Assembly: GCA_947503365.1 (NCBI GenBank)
Contig: CANNDT010000001.1
Coordinates: 1-64,000 of the forward strand
Direction: 5' to 3'
From: CANNDT01 sp945876205
GTDB lineage: Bacteria; Acidobacteriota; Vicinamibacteria; Vicinamibacterales; UBA2999
Length of the DNA: 64,000 nt
Both the position numbers and the translations under genes were made by a program. Shown here piece by piece: positions 1 through 6,810 of this stretch (its first letter is position 1; each line of letters starts with the position of its first letter). The notes beneath the pieces were generated by a model. It searched no databases, was not told where the DNA came from, and saw only the letters and a program-made list of their open reading frames with translations.

Positions 1-197
1 CCTTCCCCCCGCCCCCTGCCAAAGGTAGAGAGCGCTGGGTCATCAACAAGCTGCGAGCGCTCTGTGCCTGGTATTCGAAGGGGCAGGACAATGGGTCGCA
101 CCTGCGCGTTCGCATCAACACGGCGTCGAGCATCAGCGAGCTGCGCGACATCGTCAACGAGTTCTTCTTCGCCTCGTCACCGGCAGCCATCTCATGA
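1..197 (+). CDS. dusB: tRNA-dihydrouridine synthase, C-terminal end (partial)
   Basis: The left edge of the window cuts this gene; only about the last 65 codons are present, ending in TGA at 195-197. The visible stretch carries a WYSKG motif, then an Arg-rich helix (HLRVRINTASS) and a hydrophobic end (ELRDIVNEFFF). This matches the C-terminal RNA-binding helical domain of DusB/NifR3-type synthases, which reduce uridines in tRNA with FMN and NADPH. The FMN-binding barrel lies outside the window. The stop overlaps the next start (ATGA at 194-197), so gmhA is probably translationally coupled. The family call rests on the short tail only. Confidence 0.6.
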   Translation, partial: FPPPPAKGRERWVINKLRALCAWYSKGQDNGSHLRVRINTASSISELRDIVNEFFFASSPAAIS

Positions 198-766
198 GCG
201 AAAAGGTCGCCGATCTGTTTCGGCAGGTCGCGAGCAATATGTCGCGCGTCGCCGACAGTGCCTACGTCGAAGCCGTCGACCGTGCGACCGAGCTTCTTCA
301 CGACAGCTTTGCCGCCGGTCGCAAGCTGCTGGTCTTTGGTAATGGCGGCTCCTCGGCCGACGCGCAGCACCTGACTGCGGAGTTGGTTGGCCGTTTTGCT
401 CTCGACCGGAAGCCGCTCCCTGCAATCGCTCTCACGACCAACCAGGCGATTCTCACCGCGTGGAGCAACGATCAATCGTTCGCGGATGTTTTTGCCCGGC
501 AGATCGACGCGCTGGGCGCACCGGGCGACGTGGCGTGGGGCATCTCGACAAGCGGCACGTCACCGAACGTCGTCAACGGCCTTCGCCGCGCCCGCGAGCG
601 CGGACTGCGGACAATCGGCATGACGGGAAAGGGCGGGGACTTGGCGGACCTGTGTGACGTGCTCCTGGCGGTGCCGCTCGATTCTACGGCGCGCATCCAG
701 GAAGTCCACCTCGTCACGTATCACAGCATCTGCGCCGCCATTGAAAGCCGGCTCGTCGGGCGGTGA
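194..766 (+). CDS. gmhA: Phosphoheptose isomerase (SIS domain)
   Basis: 190 residues, the normal length for GmhA, which converts sedoheptulose 7-phosphate to D-glycero-D-manno-heptose 7-phosphate in the cytoplasm, the first step of LPS heptose synthesis. A single SIS fold is visible. The phosphate-binding loop FGNGGSSADAQH is at about residues 48-59, the catalytic Glu region AELVGRF at 62-68, the STSGTSPNV loop at 118-126, and the C-terminal QEVHLVTYH segment with the catalytic His region at about 169-178. The start overlaps the upstream stop by four bases. DnaA-initiator-associated SIS proteins (DiaA) are similar, but the conserved Glu and His segments favour GmhA. Confidence 0.88.
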   Translation: MSEKVADLFRQVASNMSRVADSAYVEAVDRATELLHDSFAAGRKLLVFGNGGSSADAQHLTAELVGRFALDRKPLPAIALTTNQAILTAWSNDQSFADVFARQIDALGAPGDVAWGISTSGTSPNVVNGLRRARERGLRTIGMTGKGGDLADLCDVLLAVPLDSTARIQEVHLVTYHSICAAIESRLVGR

Positions 767-798
767 CCTCGCGTGGGGTTTCGGCTGGCAGCGCCGGA

Positions 799-1161
799 TC
801 AGGCGCCGCCTCGGCGTTCGAGCAACGTGGCGACGCCGTCCGCGCCGGTCGTCATTTCGAAGTCATAGACGAGCCCCGCCTCGATCGACTCGAAGAATCG
901 CCGGCCCACCTCTTCGTGCGAGGGGTGCTCCAGATATCCCTTGAGCCCCGCCACATCGTCAAACTCAATGACCGCCGCGTAGTCGTAGTTCTCCGCCATC
1001 AGCTGTTCGTAATCGCGGCCGATGGTGATCCGTTTGCCGACGTGCGCGCGACGGACGAAGGGGATGTCGTTGAGCGCGCGCTCGAAGGCATCTCCGAGCG
1101 CACGAGCCTCGTCCGCGGACAGCCCTGCCCGCGGACGGAAGAGCAGGACGTGTGCGATCAC
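799..1161 (-). CDS. Dabb (stress-responsive A/B barrel) domain protein
   Basis: 120 residues covering one Dabb ferredoxin-like domain: MIAHVLLFRPRAGLS at the N-terminus, a central GRDYEQLMAENYDYAAVIEF segment, then LKGYLEHPSHEEV at about residues 73-85. These are the usual Dabb strand-helix signatures, including the conserved HPxH. Family members form dimeric barrels; some act as cyclases or stress proteins, and no substrate can be inferred here. Its start codon overlaps the stop of the upstream gene by four bases (ATGA, 1158-1161), so the two are probably co-translated after the response-regulator gene. Confidence 0.8.
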   Translation of the reverse strand: MIAHVLLFRPRAGLSADEARALGDAFERALNDIPFVRRAHVGKRITIGRDYEQLMAENYDYAAVIEFDDVAGLKGYLEHPSHEEVGRRFFESIEAGLVYDFEMTTGADGVATLLERRGGA

Positions 1162-1988
1162 CGCCGCCCCCCGCCGCCTCCGCCGCTGCGCGGCGGCTTC
1201 GGCCCGCGTGGCCGGTCATCGCGTCGCCCCGGTGGCCTGCCCGGACCTGCGCCGCCCCCGCCCCGCCACGGCTTCGGTGCGTCAGGACCGCTGTCGCGAT
1301 CCCGTGGCGGCGCGTCGCGGTTGAAGGGCGGACGAGCCTTCAAGGGCGGACGAGCTTTGAACGGTGGCCGCGCCTTGAAGGGTGCACGACCTGCCGGCGG
1401 TACATCACGTCTCAGTGGATCGCCGTGCGGCTTCTCTCGAGGAGGGCGATCTTGCCACTCGCGCTTCGCCTGCGGCGGGCGGTCTTTCCAGTCACGCTTT
1501 TCCCGGGTGTCACGCGTGTCTGGCTTGTAGGGCGCGCGAGCTTGAAAGGGACGTCCCGTCGGAGAAGGGCTCGCCGGCGGCTTGTTTCCGGGCGTCTCGG
1601 CGCGTGCTGAACGCTCCTTGCGATCGAAGCGCTCCTGCCGCCGGTCCTGGTTGCCTTTCTTCTTCGCATCCTTGAACTTCTGACGCGGATCGCGATGCTC
1701 GCCGCCCGGCCGCCAGTCGCGTCCGCGCCGCTCGCGTGGTGGTCCCGGCGGGCGATCGCCCAGGGGAGCACGGTGACCTTCCGGTGGCCGCCGCCGCGCT
1801 TCGGTGTCTTCGCGGGCGGCCTCCGGCGATTCCCAGATCTTCCCCCGCGCAAACCATTTCATCTCCGCGTCGGGATGCTTCTCCAGCAGGCGCTTGAAGG
1901 TCGGCATCAGATCATCGCGCTCCGCCGCGCGAAATGCCGTCGGCAAGCCGCCCGCGATGATGGTCCAGTACGAGTAGCGAGGTGGCAT
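1158..1988 (-). CDS. Basic Arg/Pro/Gly-rich low-complexity protein with conserved N-terminal module
   Basis: 276 residues. The first ~60 form an ordinary folded-looking segment (SYWTIIAGGLPTAFRA, then KHPDAEMKWFARGKIWES). The remaining ~215 are extremely rich in Arg, Pro, Lys and Gly, with short repeats of the type KARPPF near residues 200-225 and an RGGGG-rich end. The tail resembles RGG/RNA-binding disordered tails, so a nucleic-acid or ribosome-associated role is possible but unproven. The start sits in a TAATG overlap with the upstream NtrC-type regulator stop (1986-1990) and the stop overlaps the Dabb gene start, so it lies in the middle of a coupled three-gene operon. Function unknown. 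Confidence 0.7.
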   Translation of the reverse strand: MPPRYSYWTIIAGGLPTAFRAAERDDLMPTFKRLLEKHPDAEMKWFARGKIWESPEAAREDTEARRRPPEGHRAPLGDRPPGPPRERRGRDWRPGGEHRDPRQKFKDAKKKGNQDRRQERFDRKERSARAETPGNKPPASPSPTGRPFQARAPYKPDTRDTREKRDWKDRPPQAKREWQDRPPREKPHGDPLRRDVPPAGRAPFKARPPFKARPPLKARPPFNRDAPPRDRDSGPDAPKPWRGGGGAGPGRPPGRRDDRPRGPKPPRSGGGGGGRR

Positions 1989-3445
1989 TAGGTGTCGGCT
2001 CCGATGCGTTTCAGTTTTTCAACCAGCGTCGTCCGCTTGATGCGGAGCAGATCGGCCGCCCTGTTGCGGTTGCCCTGCGTGCGATCGAGCGCGCGGTAGA
2101 TGAGGTCGCGTTCGATGTTCGCGAGATACGTAGGCATGTCGAGTCCGTCTTCGGGAAAATCTACGAAGGGCGTCGAGGTGGCCTGCGGCGTGGCCTGCAC
2201 TTCTGGCGGCAGGTCCTGGGTCGTAATTTCCGGACGCCCGCCCGACAACGCGACCGCGCGCTCGATCGCGTTCTCGAGCTGCCGGACGTTGCCCGGCCAC
2301 GGATACGCCATCAGCGCCCGCATGGCACCCTGCGAGAAGTGGAGCGGGGTCTCCGGCGCGAACTTCTCGAAAAAATGCTTGGCAAGCAGCGGAATGTCGT
2401 CCCGGCGATCGCGCAGTGGCGGCAGCTTGATCGGGATGACGTTCAGGCGGTAATAGAGATCTTCGCGAAACGTGCCCTCCGCGACCATGCGCGCCAGGTC
2501 AGAGTTCGTGGCGGCGATCACGCGCACGTCGACCTTGATCGTCTGGTTGTCGCCGACGCGTTCGAACTCGCGTTCCTGGAGCGCCCGCAGCAATTTCATC
2601 TGCAAGCCGACGCTCATCGTCCCCACTTCGTCGAGGAAGAGCGTGCCCTTGTGCGCCTGCTCGAAGCGTCCCTGCCGCGTGCCCACCGCGCCGGTGAACG
2701 CGCCCCGCACATGCCCGAACAGCTCCGCCTCGAGCAGCGTCTCCGGGATCGCGCTGCAATTGAGCGCCACGAATCGGTGCGCGCGGCGCGGACTGTTGTG
2801 GTGAATCGCGCGGGCGACGACTTCTTTGCCGGTCCCCGTTTCTCCTCTGACCAGGATGGTGCTGCTGGAGCGTGCCACCGTCTCCAGCATCTGAAAGAGC
2901 GCTTTCATCGGCAAGCTCTTGCCGATGATGCCGCCAAACTGATGGCGCTCCTCGAGCTGCGACCGCAAGTACGCGTTCTCCGCGGTCAGCCGCCGCTGCT
3001 CCATGGCCTTGTGGAGCACGTGCATCAGCTCGTCGAACTGAAATGGCTTGGCAATGAAGTCAGAGGCGCCCAGCTTCATCGTTTCCACGGCGTCCTTCAT
3101 CGTCCCGTCGCCTGTGATGACGATGGCCACGATGCTCGGATAGCGCGCGACCGCGGCCTCGATCACGCGCCGCCCATCAATCCCGGGCATTCGCAAGTCC
3201 GTGATGATGATGTCGAACGCGAACTGCTCGAGCAGCTCCAGTGCCTTTTCACCGCTATCCGCCTCGACGACTTCGAAGCCGCGTTCCCCCAGCCGTTCGG
3301 CGTACAGCCGCCGAAAGGCGGGCTCGTCGTCTACGAAGAGGAGGTGGGGATTACCCTCAGCCAAGGTGCCAATATCTTGACACAGCGCAAGACCTAACGG
3401 TTGGCGGGCACGAGCCGATACCCACTTTGTAAGCAGGTCGGGCAC
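1988..3445 (-). CDS. Sigma-54-dependent response regulator, NtrC family
   Basis: About 485 residues with the full NtrC layout. A receiver domain is at ~32-150 (acidic pair DDE at 39-41, phospho-acceptor Asp83 in TDLRMPG, Lys133). The AAA+ domain is at ~170-400 with Walker A GETGTGKE (201-208), the sigma-54-contacting GAFTGA loop (248-253), Walker B LFLDEVG (269-275) and a PPLRDR arginine-finger region. A Fis-type helix-turn-helix lies in the last ~35 residues (GNRNRAADLLRI). It should activate sigma-54 promoters after phosphorylation. The receiver begins around residue 32, so a TTG at 3364 is a plausible alternative start that would remove a 27-residue N-terminal tail. The partner kinase may be the hybrid kinase at 5177-6730, but that is inference from proximity. 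Confidence 0.92.
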   Translation of the reverse strand: MPDLLTKWVSARARQPLGLALCQDIGTLAEGNPHLLFVDDEPAFRRLYAERLGERGFEVVEADSGEKALELLEQFAFDIIITDLRMPGIDGRRVIEAAVARYPSIVAIVITGDGTMKDAVETMKLGASDFIAKPFQFDELMHVLHKAMEQRRLTAENAYLRSQLEERHQFGGIIGKSLPMKALFQMLETVARSSSTILVRGETGTGKEVVARAIHHNSPRRAHRFVALNCSAIPETLLEAELFGHVRGAFTGAVGTRQGRFEQAHKGTLFLDEVGTMSVGLQMKLLRALQEREFERVGDNQTIKVDVRVIAATNSDLARMVAEGTFREDLYYRLNVIPIKLPPLRDRRDDIPLLAKHFFEKFAPETPLHFSQGAMRALMAYPWPGNVRQLENAIERAVALSGGRPEITTQDLPPEVQATPQATSTPFVDFPEDGLDMPTYLANIERDLIYRALDRTQGNRNRAADLLRIKRTTLVEKLKRIGADT

Positions 3446-3460
3446 AGGACGGGTTCTGTT

Positions 3461-3485
3461 TCCTGGTTCCTGATTCCTGGTTCCC
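3461..3485. repeat. Short TTCCTGGTTCCTGATTCCTGG tandem tract
   Basis: A TCCTGRTTCC-type word occurs several times in a row just upstream of the small HTH gene. It looks like a slippage-prone low-complexity tract in the divergent intergenic region rather than a protein-binding array. Confidence 0.45.
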
Positions 3486-3509
3486 TTGAGGCTCGAGGCC
3501 TAAAAACAT

Positions 3510-3725
3510 ATGGACCGACAGACGCTGTCGATCATGAAAGCATGCGAGGCGGTCGGCGTGAGCCGCCGCACGATTTACAACTGGATTTCCGCCGGCAAGG
3601 TGGAATACGTCCGCACGGCGGGCGGCTCGATCAGGATTTTTGCCGACACGCTCTGGCGTGACGGCGCGAAAGAAACCGGCTATCACGCCGGGGTAATGAC
3701 CGAAACAGCAGGACGGCCCGCGTGA
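3510..3725 (+). CDS. Small excisionase/MerR-like helix-turn-helix protein
   Basis: 71 residues. The core SIMKACEAVGVSRRTIYNWI (residues 7-26) is a textbook excisionase/MerR-type helix-turn-helix. It is followed by a wing (GKVEYVRTAGGSIRIFADTLWR) in which the conserved GGS-R-I turn would contact DNA. There is no effector domain, so it is a minimal DNA binder. The gene is divergent from the NtrC-type regulator and its stop overlaps the start of the next small gene (GTGA at 3722-3725). No strong Shine-Dalgarno is seen; a GAGG lies ~14 bases upstream. It could regulate either flanking operon. No integrase or phage genes are nearby, so a recombination-directionality role is unlikely. Confidence 0.75.
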   Translation: MDRQTLSIMKACEAVGVSRRTIYNWISAGKVEYVRTAGGSIRIFADTLWRDGAKETGYHAGVMTETAGRPA

Positions 3726-3973
3726 ACCTTTCGTCGCACCACATGCAACATGAAATTGGGGCCGACGCCCTGCAGATGAACCCGGATTTGCGCCTGCTGT
3801 TTCACCAGTTGAACAATCAGCTGGGCATCGTGCTGGCGCACGCCGAGCTGCTCGAAGCCAAGGCGATTGACGACATCAGTCGCGCCCGCGCCGCCCAGGT
3901 GGTGTCGAGCGTGCTCGACGCGATGGGCACCGCGCGCGAAATACGTCGCCGCTCAGAGCCTACTGGCGTCTGA
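3722..3973 (+). CDS. DHp-like small helical protein
   Basis: 83 residues with a GTG start overlapping the upstream stop. The segment LRLLFHQLNNQLGIVLAHAELLEAK resembles the H-box helix of histidine-kinase dimerization domains (H-x-x-N-N-x-L), followed by a second helix (RAAQVVSSVLDAMGTAREIRR). There is no ATPase domain. It could be a phosphotransfer or kinase-interacting module working with the hybrid kinase and the NtrC regulator nearby. Similar mini-proteins are often only hypothetical, and the function is inferred from motif shape alone. Confidence 0.6.
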   Translation: MNLSSHHMQHEIGADALQMNPDLRLLFHQLNNQLGIVLAHAELLEAKAIDDISRARAAQVVSSVLDAMGTAREIRRRSEPTGV

Positions 3974-4277
3974 CGTACGAATTCAGCACAGCCGTCCCAC
4001 CTCAGCACGACTCTGTTACGTTCGTAGAACACGGTCGAATTTTGTAAGTTATCCCGTCAAGTATTTGGCGAGTCAGCCCGTCAATATCGCCATATTATTG
4101 GCGTTTTGGGCATGGTGGCCGCCCGACCGTTCTGGGTTATCCGCGATTTCGATCTTCCATAAACCACAGGCTGAATGGTCATTAGCGGCCATTCCCACCC
4201 TTCTCGACACCCGATGACAGAACGGGCACTTCCGTGTGGTACCCGAGTTGCCCTACTAGGTCCCGGAGGTCACGTTC
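3974..4277 (+). promoter_or_regulatory. AT-richer leader upstream of the sigma factor gene
   Basis: About 300 bases without a gene, visibly richer in A/T than its surroundings. It contains a direct repeat CCCGTCAA at 4053-4060 and 4077-4084 (24 bases apart), a hairpin CGCCA-TATTAT-TGGCG at 4088-4103 followed by TTTT, and a TGGTAC-N5-TTGC element at 4237-4251 that resembles a sigma-54 -24/-12 promoter with one mismatch. A strong GGAGGT sits at 4264-4269. The hairpin may end the small upstream operon and the repeats may be an operator; neither is proven. Confidence 0.4.
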
Positions 4278-5351
4278 ATGCGCCCCCCTTACGCCACAGA
4301 AAATCCGCGAGTCGTAGCAGGAATTCCGTTCGTCGAGCAGCTTGCCCGCCGCGTGGCGGCGACGATGCCCCACTCAATCGACATCGGCGATCTCGTCCAG
4401 GACGGGGTCATTGGGTTGATCGACGCAGCGCAGCGCTTCGACGAAGGCCGCGGCATCAAGTTCGAGACATTTGCGGAGCGGCGCGTGCGTGGCGCCATGA
4501 TCGACGCGCTCCGGAAAGATGCGTGGCCCCGCGGCGTGCGCCGCCAGCGGCGAGAAATCGAAGCCGCCCGCGAGGAGCTCCGCCGTGAGCACGGCTGCGA
4601 GCCGTCACTGGCGGATCTGGCCGCGAAGATCGGTTCTGACGAGAAGCGGCTCGGCCGCACCATCGTTCGGATCCACACGATCGAATCGACGTCGCCGCTC
4701 GCATCGAGCGACAACCACGACGAGTCGACGTTGCCGGCCTCGCTCCTTCCCTCCGAGCCCGAGCAGCCCGACTCCGCATACGAGAAGTCCGAGACCAAAG
4801 ATCGCGTGCGTGCCGCGATTGCGTCGCTGCCGCCCCGTGAGCAAAAGGTCATCGGTCTCTACTATTACGGCGAAGCGACCATGAAGCAGATTGGCGCCGA
4901 GATTGGCGTCAACGAATCGCGCGTCTCGCAGCTGCATGCGCGTGCAATCCGGCGTCTTCGTGATGCGCTCGAGATGATGGTGCCCGCAGCGGACGTCGCG
5001 GTCGTCATGCGCAGCGCGATTCTCTCGTTCCAGCAGAAGCCGAAGATGGCGAAGGCGACGCTGGACAGCCGCGGCTGGACCTCGAGCGGTGGCGAGGCGA
5101 GCAACGGCGTGACGAAGCCGGGCGTGATCGTGACCTTGCACCCCACCGCGCAGGCGTGCGCGGCAGGGACCCCGCCCTACGCGAGCGTTTCGCGCACGGC
5201 CCGCAGCAAGTCCGCGAGCCTGAACGGTTTGGCGAGCCAGCGGCAGCCGCTGTCTTCGAGGAAGCGCTCCGCGTCGGTGCCGGCGACGTCGCCGGTGACG
5301 AAGATGACGCGCCGCGCCAGCGCGGGCGTCGCGGCCGAAATGGCGCGATAA
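4278..5351 (+). CDS. FliA/WhiG-like sigma-70 family factor with long C-terminal extension
   Basis: 357 residues. Region 2 is at ~20-85 (DLVQDGVIGLIDAAQRFDEG, then FETFAERRVRGAMIDALR), region 3 at ~95-140 (LAAKIGSDEKRLGRTIV) and region 4 at ~180-235 (LPPREQKVIGLYYYGEATMKQIG, VNESRVSQLHARAIRRLR). This is the FliA/SigD-type group-3 layout, normally ~240-280 residues. A GGAGGT Shine-Dalgarno lies 8 bases before the ATG. About 115 extra residues follow region 4, and the last ~58 codons run antisense through the 3' end of the hybrid kinase gene (overlap 5177-5351). That tail is low-complexity (SASLNGLASQRQ, RKRSAS), so the ancestral stop may have been lost. No flagellar genes are visible, so motility is not implied. 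Confidence 0.85.
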   Translation: MRPPYATENPRVVAGIPFVEQLARRVAATMPHSIDIGDLVQDGVIGLIDAAQRFDEGRGIKFETFAERRVRGAMIDALRKDAWPRGVRRQRREIEAAREELRREHGCEPSLADLAAKIGSDEKRLGRTIVRIHTIESTSPLASSDNHDESTLPASLLPSEPEQPDSAYEKSETKDRVRAAIASLPPREQKVIGLYYYGEATMKQIGAEIGVNESRVSQLHARAIRRLRDALEMMVPAADVAVVMRSAILSFQQKPKMAKATLDSRGWTSSGGEASNGVTKPGVIVTLHPTAQACAAGTPPYASVSRTARSKSASLNGLASQRQPLSSRKRSASVPATSPVTKMTRRASAGVAAEMAR

Positions 5352-6730
5352 AGCGTCATCCCGTCGACGCGCGGCATCTTCAGGTCGCAGACGACGACGT
5401 CGTACATCTTCTTTCGCACGCGGGCGAGGGCTTCCTGGCCGTCGCCCGCGTGATCCACTTTCAATCCCGCATCGCTGAGCGCCTCAACCACGGCCGCGGC
5501 CAGGGCGCGCTCGTCTTCCACGACCAGCACCGAGGCGCCGCGCACGGCTTCCATGGACGGTGCGGAGGCTCTCGGCGCCTTCACGGTGAGGCCAATGCCG
5601 CTCACCGGCAACTCCACGATAAACGACGCGCCGCGGCCAGACCCTTCCACGCGGATCCGCCCGCCGTGCTCCTGCACGATGGCGTACGCCACGGTCAGCC
5701 CGAGACCGGTGCCTTTGCCCACTTCCTTCGTCGTGAAAAACGGATCGAAGATCTTCGTCTTGACGTCGCTCGGCACGCCGGGGCCGTCGTCGCTGACCTC
5801 GAGCACGACCGCCTCGTGATCCGCGTCGTGCCACGTGCGCACGACCAGCGACCCGCGGCCGTTGGCCGCCAGCATCGCCTGTTCGGCGTTGATCACCAGG
5901 TTCAGGAGCACCTGCTGCACCTGGTGCGCGTCCGCAAACACCGCTGGGAGTCCGGCGGCAAGCGCCGTGACGACGGAGATGTTGGTGACCTTGTGCTCGT
6001 AGGCGCGAAGTGCGAGCGTCTCGGCGATCACCTCGTTGAACTCGATCATCGACCGCGTCGACTGGCGCTTCCTGGCGAACGTGAGCAGATTTCGAACGAT
6101 GCGTGCGGCGCGTTCCGCCTCCGCGAGGATGACGTCGACGCCACGTCTCGAGGCGTCGTCCAGCTTCTTTGACGACAGGCGCTCGGCCCAGCTGAGGATC
6201 GTCGCCAGCGGGTTGTTCAGTTCGTGAGCGACGCCGGAGATGGTCTGACCCAGGGCAGCCATTTTCTCGGCCTGCAGGAGCTGCTGGTACAGATCGCGCG
6301 ACTGGTCGTCGAGCTTCTTGCGCTCACTGACATTGCGCACGAGCGCCTCGACGCGCATGGCGCCGTCGCGCGTGGCCGACTCGGCGCGGGCGGTGACCTC
6401 GACCCAGAACGAAACACCGTCCATGCGGCGCATGCGCAGCAGGTGGTCGGTGACCGCGCCCTCGGTCTTCAGCAGGTCGATGAATGCGGCGCGGGCAGCG
6501 GGTTCGGCGAAGCGGGAGGGCGCAAACGGCGTGACGTCCGTCTCGGGGGTGTCAGCCGCGTAGCCGAAGATCAGCTTGAGATGCGGGTTGGCGGCGACGG
6601 TCGATCCACCCGCGTCATCGTCGTCGGGGCCGAGCGATCCGATGAAGACGCCCTCGTGGACCGCCTCGAACAACCGTGCGAACGCGTTCGCACGCTGGCC
6701 GCGCGCCGGAGGCGGGCTCGAGTCGCTCAC
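5177..6730 (-). CDS. Hybrid sensor histidine kinase (PAS-HisKA-HATPase-REC)
   Basis: 517 residues with a GTG start. A PAS-like sensor is at ~15-140, with a PAC-type end (EALVRNVSERKKL). The H-box GVAHELNNPLATI has the phospho-accepting His169. The N-box NLVINAEQAM, the G1 box DDGPG, an F box (DPFFTTK) and the G2 box GTGLGL give a complete ATP-binding domain at ~270-380. A C-terminal receiver (~395-515) carries VVCDLKMPRVDG with its phospho-Asp and a late KPF Lys. No transmembrane segment is present, so it is cytoplasmic. It converges on the sigma factor gene and overlaps its last 175 bases antisense. Output could pass to the NtrC regulator at 1988-3445. Confidence 0.92.
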   Translation of the reverse strand: MSDSSPPPARGQRANAFARLFEAVHEGVFIGSLGPDDDDAGGSTVAANPHLKLIFGYAADTPETDVTPFAPSRFAEPAARAAFIDLLKTEGAVTDHLLRMRRMDGVSFWVEVTARAESATRDGAMRVEALVRNVSERKKLDDQSRDLYQQLLQAEKMAALGQTISGVAHELNNPLATILSWAERLSSKKLDDASRRGVDVILAEAERAARIVRNLLTFARKRQSTRSMIEFNEVIAETLALRAYEHKVTNISVVTALAAGLPAVFADAHQVQQVLLNLVINAEQAMLAANGRGSLVVRTWHDADHEAVVLEVSDDGPGVPSDVKTKIFDPFFTTKEVGKGTGLGLTVAYAIVQEHGGRIRVEGSGRGASFIVELPVSGIGLTVKAPRASAPSMEAVRGASVLVVEDERALAAAVVEALSDAGLKVDHAGDGQEALARVRKKMYDVVVCDLKMPRVDGMTLYRAISAATPALARRVIFVTGDVAGTDAERFLEDSGCRWLAKPFRLADLLRAVRETLA

Positions 6731-6810
6731 GCGGAATCGCGCGTCATTTGGCCAATACTAGCCGATTGATCGCCTTGACACCATTGGGGGCGGCCAGTAG
6801 GCTGCGACCC

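Noticed and set aside
1310..1400. KARPPF-type repeats as a mobile or CRISPR-like array
   Set aside because: The repeats are short, inside a coding frame, and belong to a low-complexity basic tail.
3361..3380. TTGGCACCTTGGC as a sigma-54 promoter for the NtrC gene
   Set aside because: TGGCAC is not followed by TTGC at the five-base spacing required.
3510..3725. Excisionase as proof of a prophage or integrative element
   Set aside because: No integrase, attachment site or phage genes nearby; this HTH type is common in ordinary regulators.
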